Under the pieces are notes generated by a model. That model saw nothing but the letters and a program-made list of their open reading frames with translations, did not search any database and had not been told where the DNA came from. Shown here piece after piece: positions 1 to 11,330 of a DNA stretch of 64,000 nucleotides. The first letter of the stretch is position 1. Each line of letters opens with the position of its first letter. The stretch is from the NCBI GenBank assembly GCA_015680685.1, contig MNCI01029584.1, positions 68,969-132,968 on the forward strand. Direction: 5' to 3'. The position numbers and the translations under genes were made by a program. This DNA comes from Gnetum montanum. Lineage: Eukaryota; Streptophyta; Gnetopsida; Gnetales; Gnetaceae.

Positions 1-487
1 CACCCTCGCAACACTTAACATCATTTTCCACAATTCATGCAGGGGATTTTTTTGAATTTTTCTCTACGACTTGCAATTATGAGACCCTCGCTTTTCTACC
101 TATATCTCACTCACCGATACTTCGATTTTAATTCCATCTAAACCAACCTAAACCCGGAGTGTTCAGCTTAGTCATGGGGGAGGGACACACGCCAAATAGC
201 ACATAACATTTTTGGAATTTTTCATCACCCGAAGGACATCATCAAGGGTAATTAGCTATAACATTAAGATAATTGTGCCGAAAATAATTTCACCCCTTTA
301 GGTTTATCAGGAAACTAAAATTGGAAACCACCTAAGCAAAGAGGACTTAACATTATAATCTTTTAGGGACATGTTCTTACAATAATTAACATCACATGGA
401 AATAAAGTAAATATATTAAGGCAAGTAGTAAGGTATAACCTAACTTTTATAACAACCTTACTAACGATTGGCCTCGTGTGATTATAG

Positions 488-1162
488 ATGGCCCCGAAAT
501 GTGGACAACAGGAAGGTCCTACTCAAGGTGTAATCAAACGACCTAGGAGAGGTGAAGGATAAGTTCCTACCGAACAACATGCAGATCAGGAGGAACAATA
601 ATTTATTATCCACCAAGAAGACCCTGCTACTGTACAATCAAGGCAGGAAGAAGGAAGAGTTGCTGTAGCATCTAAATAGGGACGATATCTCATGTTGCCC
701 TAGGATTGCGTTCAGACCATCCATGAAAGGTCCATATTCACTGTAGTGACCATGGAATTAAAATTTTGACCTTTCGCAAAATTTTCTCTACAGGCCATTA
801 GGGATCACCTCAAAAGGTACCTATTATGGCCTACCCTCTCTAAAAGCGGTGCCTGGTACTTAGGGGAAACGTACCAGTTTTGGCACAATAAAGAAGAAGG
901 TACCACAGTTAACAATTGTGGTGTGACTATTGATTTCTCTATCCAATCCATTTCGAAAGTATTAAACCTTCCAAATACATGGCCAAAGGTTGCTCAGAAC
1001 CAGCTGGACACTTTCAGAATTGAGCAACTTAATAAACTGTTGATGGCGAATAAAAGGGTGGTGGAAGAAAAAGAGAAGGCTGACTGGGATGCCTCTATGG
1101 CACAATTGCAAACTTACATGCACACCAAGGCACTCAAGGCCTTACAAGAAAAGAAACTCTAG
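488..1162 (+). pseudogene. 3' ORF remnant of a subfamily-1 gypsy element, internally deleted
   Basis: The frame starts at an ATG at 488 (MAPKCGQQEG) and runs with several stops to a stop at 1160-1162. It is the same protein as the longer minus-strand ORF at 25143-28125: both share the segment around SGAWYLGETYQFWH and the phrase VTIDFSIQSISKVLNLPN. That phrase resembles the 'RG..V.FS..AIN..LGLP' signature of the plant transposon protein found in Athila-type elements (known family; similarity judged by eye). Just after it, near 1000, this copy jumps straight to the coiled-coil part (LDTFRIEQLNKLLMANK, then KALQEKKL), so about 1.5 kb present in the other copy is missing. It lies upstream of the polypurine tract and 3' LTR, the place of an envelope-like ORF. 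Function is unknown; it is not functional here. Confidence 0.7.
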
Positions 1163-1420
1163 GCCATACTTCAATGCCATCAAATCCCAAGACCTAGAGC
1201 CCAAAAAAAGGGAAAGACACCTATGGAGGAGTCACTACTACCAGGAACTACATGAGTTTCATCCAATTTTGTAATCATAGGATTTTCTTTTGTGTTGTGT
1301 CTCAATTTTTTTCTAACTTAACACTACGACATGAATCCATTCTAGTTAGTCAATAATCCCACACCTATCCACTATGTAATCAATGGAGCTTGTTCTCACT
1401 TTAACTCGAGGATGAGTTTT

Positions 1421-1438
1421 CATTCAGTCATAGGGGTA
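1421..1438 (+). promoter_or_regulatory. Polypurine tract of the first element
   Basis: A short G-run (ATAGGGGTA) lies directly against the LTR start TGATGAG. The same sequence with GGGGG precedes the LTRs at 39211 and 45426 and, on the minus strand, the LTRs ending at 25145 and 40222. It would prime plus-strand DNA synthesis. Confidence 0.75.
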
Positions 1439-2263
1439 TGATGAGTCATGAATTTGTTGGTTGTGATATCGCAGCCGTGATATCGCATCCGCGATATCGC
1501 GTACATGATATCATAGCCTGCCTCAATTTCTATCAATAAGAGGTGGCTTTCCTTGTTCTAAGACTTAGTTCTTAGTTCCTTACCCAAACTCTTTCAGTTT
1601 TTCCTTCTTAGAGTTAGAATTATTTCTCAGTGCATGCCCGTAGTGTGGTGATTGTAATTGTATGACATCCTTATTCAAGTGTGACGTACTTGGACATGCA
1701 CATGACGAGAAATAAATATCGAGATTACTTCATCGTTATAGCATTCACTTAGTTTAATTATTTAATTTTTATTATTATTTATTACTTTCGTAGTTAACAT
1801 CTCTTTACCCTAAACTCCTATTAAATGCCGAATGAGTATGACTTGATCACGAGCATTTAAGTGTGACTACATGGCAACCCAGTAGTATACCTAGGATTTG
1901 TGCTTGGTAATCCCAGTGGTAGTCATGTGCGAGGTCCAAGATGTGTACGGATGATTGAGAAACGGATGCTCATCGCACTTAGGCTAGCTTAGATTCTCTC
2001 TCACCCTCTCTCTCTTAGCTTAGTTAATATTATTTTCCATCATACTTAGGAGTAGTACTAGTGTAGAAACACATCATACACCTCACTCTAGACTAAACCA
2101 TACGTGAAAAAGCTAATACTAGTCCAAGTGGAAAATCAGTGAACTGTGACTTACAAGTAATTGTCTAGATACCACAACTAGCCCATCTGCGAGGTTCGAT
2201 CGGATTGTGCATGAAACGCTCATATTCATATGGTTGAGTGTAGGGGTACCTCACCATTCATCA
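1439..2263 (+). repeat. 3' LTR, subfamily 1 (ATATCGC family)
   Basis: The LTR starts TGATGAG and ends CATTCATCA, so the termini are inverted (TGATGA/TCATCA). It holds, in order, a cluster of GATATCGC palindromes (1460-1516), a damaged TATA box (TATCAATAAG, 1531-1540), a polyadenylation-like AATAAA near 1710, and the U5 end with GTAGGGGTACC near 2240. The same order occurs in every other LTR of this family in the window. The 5' part of the element lies before the window, so no target-site duplication can be checked. What follows (GCTAC...) is flanking DNA. Confidence 0.88.
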
Positions 2264-3718
2264 GCTACCTATACCAATCATTCTTTCATTCAATATTTTA
2301 GTGTAATTCTATAAATCTACTACCAATATTTCCTAGAGAAAATTCCATAAGAAAACTAGAAAAATAGCAAGATTCAATGGTTTTGTAATATAAAATAGCA
2401 AAATTACATGAAATATTAAACATTAAAATGAGCCATCATCAATATGAAAAGACACTCTAAAAATATGAAGATGTTTTGGTCAATCATTGATAACAAAAAT
2501 TTCTAAACCTTGGCTATTACAAGTAATTCAAACAATTTCAAGAAAGGACCATAAGGTATGTTATGATTTTTACTACTAGCTAAGACACAATGATGAAAAG
2601 AAAAATAATGGTAACTTCGAGATTAGAGGCAAAAGTTGAATCAAATCTTACTTCAAAATGTCATTGTATACAATTCATCAATAATGTCTTCTCCTTCTTT
2701 TTTACAAAAGGCCATGGCTTTATATAGTAGGATCTAAATTAGTTATAACTAAAAAAAATTAGTTATAATTATAAAGGAGTTGTAAAATAGTTATTAGGAT
2801 GAATTTCTAGCCACTTCCTTCTCAAATTCATCTTTAATGAAATTTAAATATGCCAACTACAATTGGATCTCTACTATGGCTAGAGTTTTTGCCAAGAATT
2901 CTTGGACATGTTCATCTTCTTATTGAACCATCCTCTTGTAATAACTCTACTTGCATAATAGTGACAATGCTTTGGGCACTTTCTTCTTTTCAATGCTTGT
3001 AAATGATTGAACTATTTTTTTCTAACTATTTTCCATTATTTGATTTTGTGGTGTCGATAACATCAGTTATGCTCTCATATTCTTGGATATCCTGTAATGT
3101 CTTATCCATGTCAGTGTTGGCCAATCCACTTCTTTGAATTTTATTTATTACCCTTTTCATAACAATGTCAAAGGATGAAATGAACTATTTTGATAACTAT
3201 TTTCTCATGAATTAAGGTCGATTCTTTGAACTTGGTGCTAATTCTGAATGATTTTGCCCATGGTTCTTGATTGGTCTATAGTTATTAGTAATGAAAAAAA
3301 ATATCTGACCCTTCTTAGGTTTTGAATTCTTCTTCTATGAGTCTTACACCTATAAATTATTTGTTATTCTTGCCTAATTCTACAACTAAAAAATTTAAAC
3401 ATCAAAATTTTTCAAACAATATTGTGCACTTTCATGATCTTTGAAAATTTTATGAGAACCTTTTTAATGCCCTCTACTAAGCAGTATTTTCCTACCATTT
3501 TTGGGATAAATCAACTTTACCACATTTTGTAATGTCACTAAATTGCCACCACGTGGTCATTTCTTTATCATTCAATGAAATGGAAAAAAATTGGCTTTAT
3601 CCATTTGATAGGAATGATAATGGCCATTTTATTTTCATATCATCTTCCATGCCCTAGCTCAATCATGGATGAAATAAAATTTCCTTAAATTATAGAGTAG
3701 GAAAGATTTTATTCTCTC
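2264..3718. other. AT-rich DNA with no gene recognised
   Basis: No open frame of note, no LTR end and no RNA gene was seen. The text is AT-rich and stop-rich in every frame. It is either host intergenic DNA or an element too decayed to recognise. Confidence 0.5.
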
Positions 3719-4532
3719 TAGGCCAAATAAATTTTTCTCTACTTCAACTAAAATGGGAAAAATAGGTTTTGGCCAAATAGTGAAATGGGCCAAATGAATT
3801 TTTCTCTAATTTGGTAGAAATGAGAAAAATAAGTTTTGGCCAAATAGTGAAATGGGCTAAATGAGTTTTTCTCTGGTTCAACTAAAATAGGAAAAATAGA
3901 TTTTGACCAAATAACAAAATGAAAAATTGAGTTTTTCTCTAGTTCGATTGAAATGGGGTAAATGAGTTTTGGCCAAATAGCAAAATGGGAAAAATGAATT
4001 TTTCTTAGTATTGGTTGAAATGGGGGAAAAGGATTTTGGCCAAATAGCAAAATGGGGAAAATGTATTTTTCTCCACTTTATGGGAAAAATGATTTTTCAC
4101 CAAATAGCAAAATGGGAAAAATGGATTTTTCTCCAATTCAACTAAAATGGGAAAAATGGGTTTTGGCCAAATAGCAAAATTTGGAAAATGAATTTTTTCT
4201 CTGGTTTAGCTAAAATGGGAAAAAAAAGTTTTGAGAAAATAGAAAAATGGAAAAATTGGATTTTTTTTTAGTTTGGCTAAAATGGGAAAATGGGTTTTGG
4301 ACAAATAGTGAAATGAAGAAAATGAAAGTTGGCCAAATAATAAAATGAGAGATGGAAATTGGCCAAACATTGAAGTGGAAAAAATGGAACTTTTCCAAAA
4401 AGATAAATGGGGACTCTGAAACTTCACCAAATAGTAAAATGGAAATTCTAAAACTTGGCCAAATAGTAAAATGGGAAGAATGGAACTTGGTCAAATAGCA
4501 AAATGGAAAAAATGAAATTTTTTTAGTTCATA
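3719..4532. repeat. Imperfect ~66-bp tandem array (minisatellite)
   Basis: Units begin TTTTGGCCAAATAGCAAAAT and continue with GGGAAAAATG, ATTTTTCTC and a variable CAACTAAAATGGGAAAAATGG end. Unit starts are visible near 3767, 3834, 3901, 3967, 4034, 4094, 4160, 4229 and 4294. After 4330 the array changes to shorter units (~33-60 bp) built round GGCCAAATAGTAAAATGG. Each 66-bp unit contains two similar halves (both hold AAATGGGAAAAATG), so it probably arose by doubling of a ~33-bp unit. Open minus-strand frames here come from the repeat's low stop content and are not taken as genes. Confidence 0.88.
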
Positions 4533-5824
4533 CAACATGAAGTCAACCATGATATCCAGCTCAAAATTTGTGATAGAAAAGTCACATGACATCATGTATG
4601 TGAACTGGAGAAAATTCATTCTAACAAAATAGTGAACTAGAGAAAACATCTTTTGGTCAATTTCATCCTTAATGATATGAACTACCAGAAAATAACTTTA
4701 TCCCACTTCGTATATGAACTAACTCTTTTTCTCCACTTCAATTTTTAGACCATACACATATCCATTTGATCTTTGCTGAATTTAGTTATACACTTTTATA
4801 TCTTACATATCTTATGGTCCTTATCTCATTTGAAAATGTGAACTAGAATAAACTTGTTTTCCTCTAGTTCAAAAATTGATGAAATCTAACCTTGACGCAT
4901 GACATCATTATAGTGTGCCAATCCAATCCCATGTTTTTTTCTTCAAATAACTACATAACCTTAATTTTGCATATTGTCCAAATAAAACTTTTTATTTTCA
5001 TCTGGAGCTTGAACTTGAGACCTCTTCAAACCAAACATCTATCTTAGAAAATAAAATTGTTGATTTTCTACTTGTTCATCTAGCACTTTATATCGCGATA
5101 AATTTAGTTTTCTCCACTTCAAAAATAAAGCAAATGATATTTTTCCTATGTTGATTTTCATGCTAGATAATATGTTTGTGTTGAGTATTCAATGCATGAC
5201 CTAACTTGGCCAAATCAATTTTCTCCTAATTCATGAGCTAGGATTATTTGACCTAGATTGATTACACCTTCATAGAACTATTTGAATAAGTGGTGCCAAA
5301 ATCATTGCTAAACCTCACATCCCTAATCATCTACTTTGGCCAAATAAAAGTTTTGTTCCTAAACCTCACATATATGTCACTGAACTATTATGAACCACTG
5401 TTTATATCATTAAAGTTTTTTTTAAGTTTGAACTCAAGATATTTTTATGCCAAACTATTACTATATGTCATAAACAAGGTTATGCCTCTTCTTATTTTCT
5501 CAAAAGTAATACATCATGTTACCTTCTTCTACATTGTTAAAGCATTAATTGGCCAACAATGTTGTACATTAAAGCTTAATTTGATTTTACTACATAACTA
5601 AAAATATTTTATTAATTCAACTTCTACTGCATTTCTTTTTCCTTCCCCTCTTTTTTGTAATGTATTAGCATAAAAAAAATTTATTCACTTTCAAAAATGT
5701 ACATAAAAAAAAGATGGCCTCTTATTCTTGTTTTGAGTTGATATACTCTCAAAAAAACTTGAAAGGCTCATGACTAATTGACAACCATGCCTACCAACAT
5801 AAGGATGGTGGTATATACAACATT
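4533..5824. other. AT-rich DNA, no gene recognised
   Basis: Scattered echoes of the neighbouring array occur (TTGGCCAAAT near 5208 and 5335; TTTTCTCCACTTCAA near 4730 and 5110), suggesting an older, wider array. The longest open frame (5290-5601) is AT-rich and hydrophobic with no family resemblance, and is not called as a gene. Confidence 0.45.
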
Positions 5825-6786
5825 TGCGTTAGGACATGAATTGATGTCCTTTGTACTTTGTTCTTCTATTTTACAAGCTTGGGTGGATAGCTACTAGTTA
5901 ATGCAACTTGCAACCACCTACATATTAAAGTCTCAACTCATAATATGATCTATAATCTACTTCTAACACATCAAGAGAATAATGCTCATCCTACAGTCAC
6001 CAAGAGTTGAATTCTAGCATTAGAAGACTGAAGAGCAAGTGAACTTAGCTTTAAATGGAGGTGGTAGTAGTACAGAAGCTATATCTACATTGGACAAGAT
6101 ACTACCAGCTCATGCAATCTGCATGATCCCACAACTCAGAGTTTCCTTCATTATGTCACTCACAACCACTCTCAATTTAATTTTTAGTAGAGAGGTAATT
6201 CTACCAATGTGAACTCCTATGGCTTACACCAATGTCATAGTCATTGTAAATCCTTTTCACTTAGTTCAGTGATTCAACCATTTGGATTTGAATACTTGAC
6301 CATTAGGAATGGTTGAGGGAGACTACTAATCATAGTAGCCTATAGCAATTGATGAACTTGAATATTCTTCTTTGGACATGGAGCTATAACCCATACGCTA
6401 TTGCAATCATTAGCCAGAAGTTATTATAACCATCAACCGAAACCAGTTTTGCATTGGTTTGAATGCAACTTCAAGAGGAATTTTTAAATAGACAAGAAAA
6501 TATATGTAGATAGATATACACATAGACACTCAGAGAGAGAATAAAGAGTAAATTTCATAGAATTTGCATATTTAGGATTGAAATTATTCATGACTATTGT
6601 AATGAGAATTATTCCTTGAGATTGAAAATTGAATGATTATGTTTTATTTCTTTGTTAGATTGAATTAATGTTAAGTATTCTTCATCATAATTCTACCATG
6701 TTACCCTCATGTAGTCCATGGTCCTCTATTTGATTAACTTCCATGTTCTACAATGCAAGCACTACTCAACAAAGAACAACTCGACA
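5825..6786 (+). repeat. 5' LTR of the full-domain gypsy element
   Basis: It starts TGCGTTAGGACATG and ends AACTCGACA just before a primer-binding site. Its first ~200 bp match another copy at 24088-24281 (shared text includes ACTTTGTTCTTCTATTTT and TAGTCTCAACTCATAAT), which marks the 5' end of the LTR. The right end is set only by the primer site that follows. Confidence 0.65.
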
Positions 6787-6789
6787 TTT

Positions 6790-6808
6790 TGGTATTGTTG
6801 CGATAGCC
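6790..6808 (+). promoter_or_regulatory. Primer-binding site, tRNA-Asp-like, decayed
   Basis: TGGTATTGTTGC matches the plant tRNA-Asp primer site TGGCGCCGTTGC at 8 of 12 positions, and all four differences are transitions, as expected from decay of methylated C. It sits 3 bp after the LTR end. Assignment is by eye. Confidence 0.5.
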
Positions 6809-8194
6809 ATGGGTTATGGTGGTATTCTCTAGATATAATTTTTTCTATTTTCTATGTCTATTGATATTTTAATCATTTCTATGGATTTGGATTAGTTTAT
6901 CAATTTTGTTTATTACAATTATTATAATTTTGACTAATGTTGATTGATGTGCAGATGTTTCTTATTGATTTGTAGATACCAATGATTGATGAAGTACTTG
7001 TGCACACTCAATGATTTTTATAGTAGACTTCGTTTGTTAATATTTTTCTTTTTTCTCTTCTTTACCTGTTATTTTTTTTTATAGGCTTATGATTTGGATT
7101 CATGAGAAAGGTCAATGATTGGTACGGGATACTATTCCTTCTTCATACATACCCAACAAAAGGAATAAGAAGATTTCAATGTCATTAAAAGAATCATCTT
7201 CATCATAGAATTCCATAGGTCAAGAGGACCAATGTTTATTTTGGCAAGAAGGACCACCAATTTCTTAGGTGGATCCAAAAACTCCTATCATTATAGGAAC
7301 TAGAATTCATGTGGTAGATAGACTTAATATTTTGATTGCTATTACTACAAGTAAGAATTAATTTCAACCCTATTTCCTAATGCTACTTAACCAATCAAAT
7401 AGATGACTATTGGTAAGCCTAATGAATTTGGATTTGGTACAATGGTTTTTAATTCTAAAGGTCAATTAGGTTCTGCTACATCATCTCAATCAACATTTTC
7501 CTTATCCACATAAATGATTGGTCCATATTCTTGTCCTCAATCTATTTCTTCACAAGTTCAGGCTATGTATTATGCTAATACTTCTAATAGTCCTTCTAAT
7601 ATTTTTCATCAATAATAATTACATCAACAACATTTACAATCCAACCATTATAATTTGTTAAATTCTTTGACACAAGTTTCCCAACATACATGTCCACTAT
7701 TGCCTAATCAACCGATTTCTCACTCTCTTCCAAACTCAACCCAAGTACTTTACACACCAAATATTTTTCCAATAATTTCTCAATTGTAGCAACCTATCAT
7801 TCATATAAATTTTCCTAATATGAATCAGATTCATCAACCAATAGCACAATCTACTATTTCTTTTATTCCATAACTTATTTCTATGTCAGGTCACAAAATT
7901 GTTCAACCATCATCTTCATATCAAACTACATTTATGCAAGTACCCCAACAATCCTATTTCAATACCCAATCATTAATGCATACTTCTTAAAATGTCCAAT
8001 TAATATTCAATGTGTAAACTTCCCAAACACAATCTATGTCTCAACCACAAATTTCACATCAAGGACTACACCCAATACCACACCCATTACCTCATCATTT
8101 AGTACCTCAAGGAAATAAATTTAATTAATTTTTGTAATATAAGAATTAAGTTCCTTATCATGGAATTTTTAATTAACTTTCATTAAAATATTTT

Positions 8195-8660
8195 ATGGGT
8201 AGAAAATCAATAGCTATTCTCTTTGCTCTTTTGTTACCTATTGATCAAGATATTGAGATTAAAAATTTATCAACATTTCCTCAACTCTATGGTACATATG
8301 ATGAAGATCCATATCATCATATTCAAGCATTAAAAACACTAATAGTCACATGTGGTAATACTATTACAAATTGTACAAGAATGAGTACTTTTTCTCTTAC
8401 ATTTAGAGATCCTGTGTTATTGTGATATAGATTGTTAAAAAAATATTTCATTTAGTCTTGGGAATGTTTTAAGGATGAGTTTTTGAATTGATTTGTATCT
8501 TCTATGAAAATCTACCAATATAAGAAATAACTTTCAGGCTTCCAATAAAAAGAAAATGAAACTTATGAACATGCCTAGGAGCATTTTAAATACATCAGGT
8601 CAAGGAATCATGATCATGATTTTTTGGAATGTCAATTGTTAGGATTTCTCTGGATAGTTT
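8195..8660 (+). pseudogene. gag capsid fragment of the full-domain gypsy element
   Basis: The frame reads STFPQLYGTYDEDPYHHIQA and continues, past stops, through RDPVLL-YRLLKKYFI-SWECFKDEFLN. This is the usual Retrotrans_gag pattern: 'F.G...EDP..H...F', then 'LRD.A..W...L', then 'SWEE...EFL'. Gag would form the capsid of the virus-like particle. The first open stretch ends at 8425, with later pieces in the same or nearby frames. Upstream, from about 7370 to 8110, is a Q/S/N/P-rich frame broken by stops, probably the N-terminal extension of gag. Confidence 0.6.
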
Positions 8661-9430
8661 GATACTTGTTACATGACAGAGTATTAATTTTTCTTGTAGT
8701 ATTACTATTTTGAGAATGACACCGGAAGCAACATTTGATGCGTTAGATTAAATAGTGGATCAAAGTAAAAGTTGGCATGTGAATTAAAAATCACTAATAT
8801 GTTAGAACACGCTGTGATGATAACCTTGCAAAAATAAATTAAGGAGGTTAATAATAAATTATCATCTTTATCTATGTCAACTAATACTAATATATAAGGT
8901 TAATCATTCCAATTGTCGAAAACAAGAATTATGAGGTTGTATGAATGAGAGAATTCAAATCACTAAACAACCATAGCCTAGAGGCATGAATTTTTCTCAT
9001 GTTTGTCTAATTTTTGAAGATATTGATTATAATTCTCATATTTTTCCATTTTACCCTTTATTAAAGAACAAGCTAATGTTATAGGTAGTCAAGGTGGACA
9101 AGGAGTGCAACTTCACAAGGTAGGGGATGGAATTCCAATCACATCCTCTATTTCAGCCCAGTTATCCAAATTATAACAACAATTTCAACCATTCATGGAG
9201 ACCTAATCAAAACCATGAGTTTCAATAGCAAATGTTATAACAAAATAAAAATTTGTAACATACTTTTCAGCAATAAAATGATCATATAATTAAGCTTATT
9301 CAAGCCTTATGACCTAAGGATACATTACCAACACAAATAAAATGAAATCCTATGTATTAAGAAAGACAAGAATTGCATATGATTTTATCATCCAATAGTT
9401 CAATGTAATGTAGTAACTTGAAGTGATTGA

Positions 9431-10315
9431 GTGGCTGATCTTCAAACACCTTATCAAAGAGCTACTAAGAATTTTGAATTAGAGGAGAAATTTGAAAGAA
9501 TCTTTGCAAAGGAGCTTCCTATGGAGGAAGAACCTAATCCAAAGATTACTTTAGAGGAAGCCATTAATTCCTCTTCTCTGCAAGCACTTTTTCCTCATAG
9601 ATTGGAATCAAATGAGGTTGATGATAAGTAACTTGATAATCTTTTTCAAGATGCCACTTTACATGTTCTATTATTAAAAGCTATTGAACATACCCCCTAA
9701 TATGCTAAATACCTTAAGGAGTTGTGTTCTATGAAAAAGAAAATTTAAATTCCTAAGCATGTTAGCTTTTCTGAAAAAATTACAAATATTTTGAAGGCTA
9801 GGATACCTAAAAAGGCAACATATCCTAGTAGTTCTATGATTGCTTGTATGATTCATAATAGAAACTTTCATCACACATTAGTAGATCTAGCAAATAGCAT
9901 AAATATTATGTCATTTTAGATTTATCAGTTATTAGATTATGATCATATTAGACCTACTAATATTATTATTTCTTTGGTTGTTGGGTCTACTATTTATCCA
10001 AAATATATTGTTGAGGATATATTGTTTCAGGTAGACAAAGCTTTATACCCTATTGATTTTATTATGTTAGATTATTATACATCTTCATTAAATAATTTTT
10101 ATCCTTTAGTTTTAGACAAGCCTATGTTGGTAACTATGGATTTAGTTATTTATGTGAAAACTAGAGTCATGAATTTAACATTTGTAGATGTTAATTTTTT
10201 AGTCAATCTATATAACTTGGATAACCAATTTCAATTTGATGAGCTTACTATGGTCAATGCTATGGTAGCAAACATGGTTTCTTTAGAATTATGTGATTGG
10301 GATGAGGCATATTAG
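9431..10315 (+). pseudogene. Aspartic protease region of the full-domain gypsy element
   Basis: From 9630 the frame follows the Athila/Tat pattern: AIEHTP-YAKYLKELCSMKK, PKHVSFSEKITNIL, then FHHTLVDLANSINIMSF, then YIVEDILFQVDKALYPIDFI and PMLVTMDLVIYVKTRVMNL. In active families the catalytic segment is 'LLDLGASVN'. Here it reads LVDLANSIN, so the Asp remains but the Gly of the D-[ST/L]-G loop is gone. The later part matches the 'IVEDVLV.VD...FPVDFIVLD' and 'GRPFLATA..I' segments. A stop follows YAKYL region start and another MSF. The protease would cut the Gag-Pol polyprotein. Confidence 0.75.
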
Positions 10316-10469
10316 GTTCTAACATTGGAAGACTACAAAAGTGGTAACCATGGATGATCAAAGACAAATTTTATGTACTCAAGTGAAAAATACTTTGGAT
10401 GGTGAGGATTTTTTTAAATTGAAGAACTGTTCTTTGGTTGCAAGTGATGACAAGTAACTATAGATTTCA

Positions 10470-11330
10470 AAACACTTCCTCCTTGCTTGAAATATATTTA
10501 TGCTAAAAATTATAAATCCTTAATTATTAGTTCAATATTAACTTTTGATTAAGAATAGAAATTGGTGCATGTTCTAACAAATTCTCTTGAAACCTTTTCT
10601 TGGTCACCTTTGGATCATTAGAAGTGGATTTCTCCATCCATCATTTAACATCATATCCATTTGGAGGTTGAGGCTAGACCATGACAACAACCATCTAGGA
10701 GTCTAAACCTAGCTTTGGAATAAGTAGTAAAAGATTAACTTTTAAATTTTTTTATGTAGGTATTATTTATTTGATTCTGATCCTATGTGGGTTAGTTCTA
10801 TTATGATTGTGTCTAGAAAGTTTAGTAAGTGGCTTGTTTAATTGATTTTTGAGAACTGAATAAATGGACAAGTAGGGATCATTTTCCACTTTCATATTTA
10901 GATTAGGTTTTAGAAAAACTTCAACTTCATGAATTTTATTCTTTTCTTAACGGTTTTAGCAATTATAATCAAATCTCAATTCCCTGAAAAATCAACATAA
11001 AACAATATTTACCACACCATGGAGGAATTTTTCATTGAGACATATGTCATTTTGGTTGTGCAATGCTCCTGCTACATTTCCAAAGTCCATGAATTCTATT
11101 TATTTTGATATGATTGATTCTTTTATTGAGGTTTTCATGAACAACATTTTAGTCCATGGTGATTTATTCTTTGATGTCTTGTATCATCTTGAATTAGTCT
11201 TGCGTAGGTGCATTGATAAGGGTCTTAGGTTATTTTGGGAAAAGTGTCATTTCATGGTATCTTTTAGTGTTTTGTTGACTCACATTATGAGTAAAAAGTA
11301 ATTTTTATAAATCCTAAAAAAATGAAAGTT
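10470..11330 (+). pseudogene. Reverse transcriptase of the full-domain gypsy element, broken
   Basis: Pieces in order: LPPCLKYIYAKNYKSLIISS (finger-region leader), ELNKWTSRDHFPLSYLD and HEFYSFLNGFSNYNQISIP (the 'DHFPLP..DQ' and 'D.FSGYNQI' motifs), then SFWLCNAPATFPKSMNSIYF ('PFGLCNAPATFQ'), and FIEVFMNNILVHGD. The catalytic 'F/YMDD' is FMNN here, so both aspartates are lost. GLRLFWEKCHFMV closes the palm. Several stops and frameshifts separate the pieces. Identification as a Ty3/gypsy RT of the Athila/Tat type is firm; activity is excluded. Confidence 0.85.

Noticed and set aside
3748-4494. Three minus-strand frames of 74-100 codons
   Set aside because: They are low-complexity readings of the 66-bp tandem array, which happens to lack stops on that strand.
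5290-5601. 103-codon open frame
   Set aside because: Very AT-rich, hydrophobic by composition, no motif, and not conserved in any other copy in the window.
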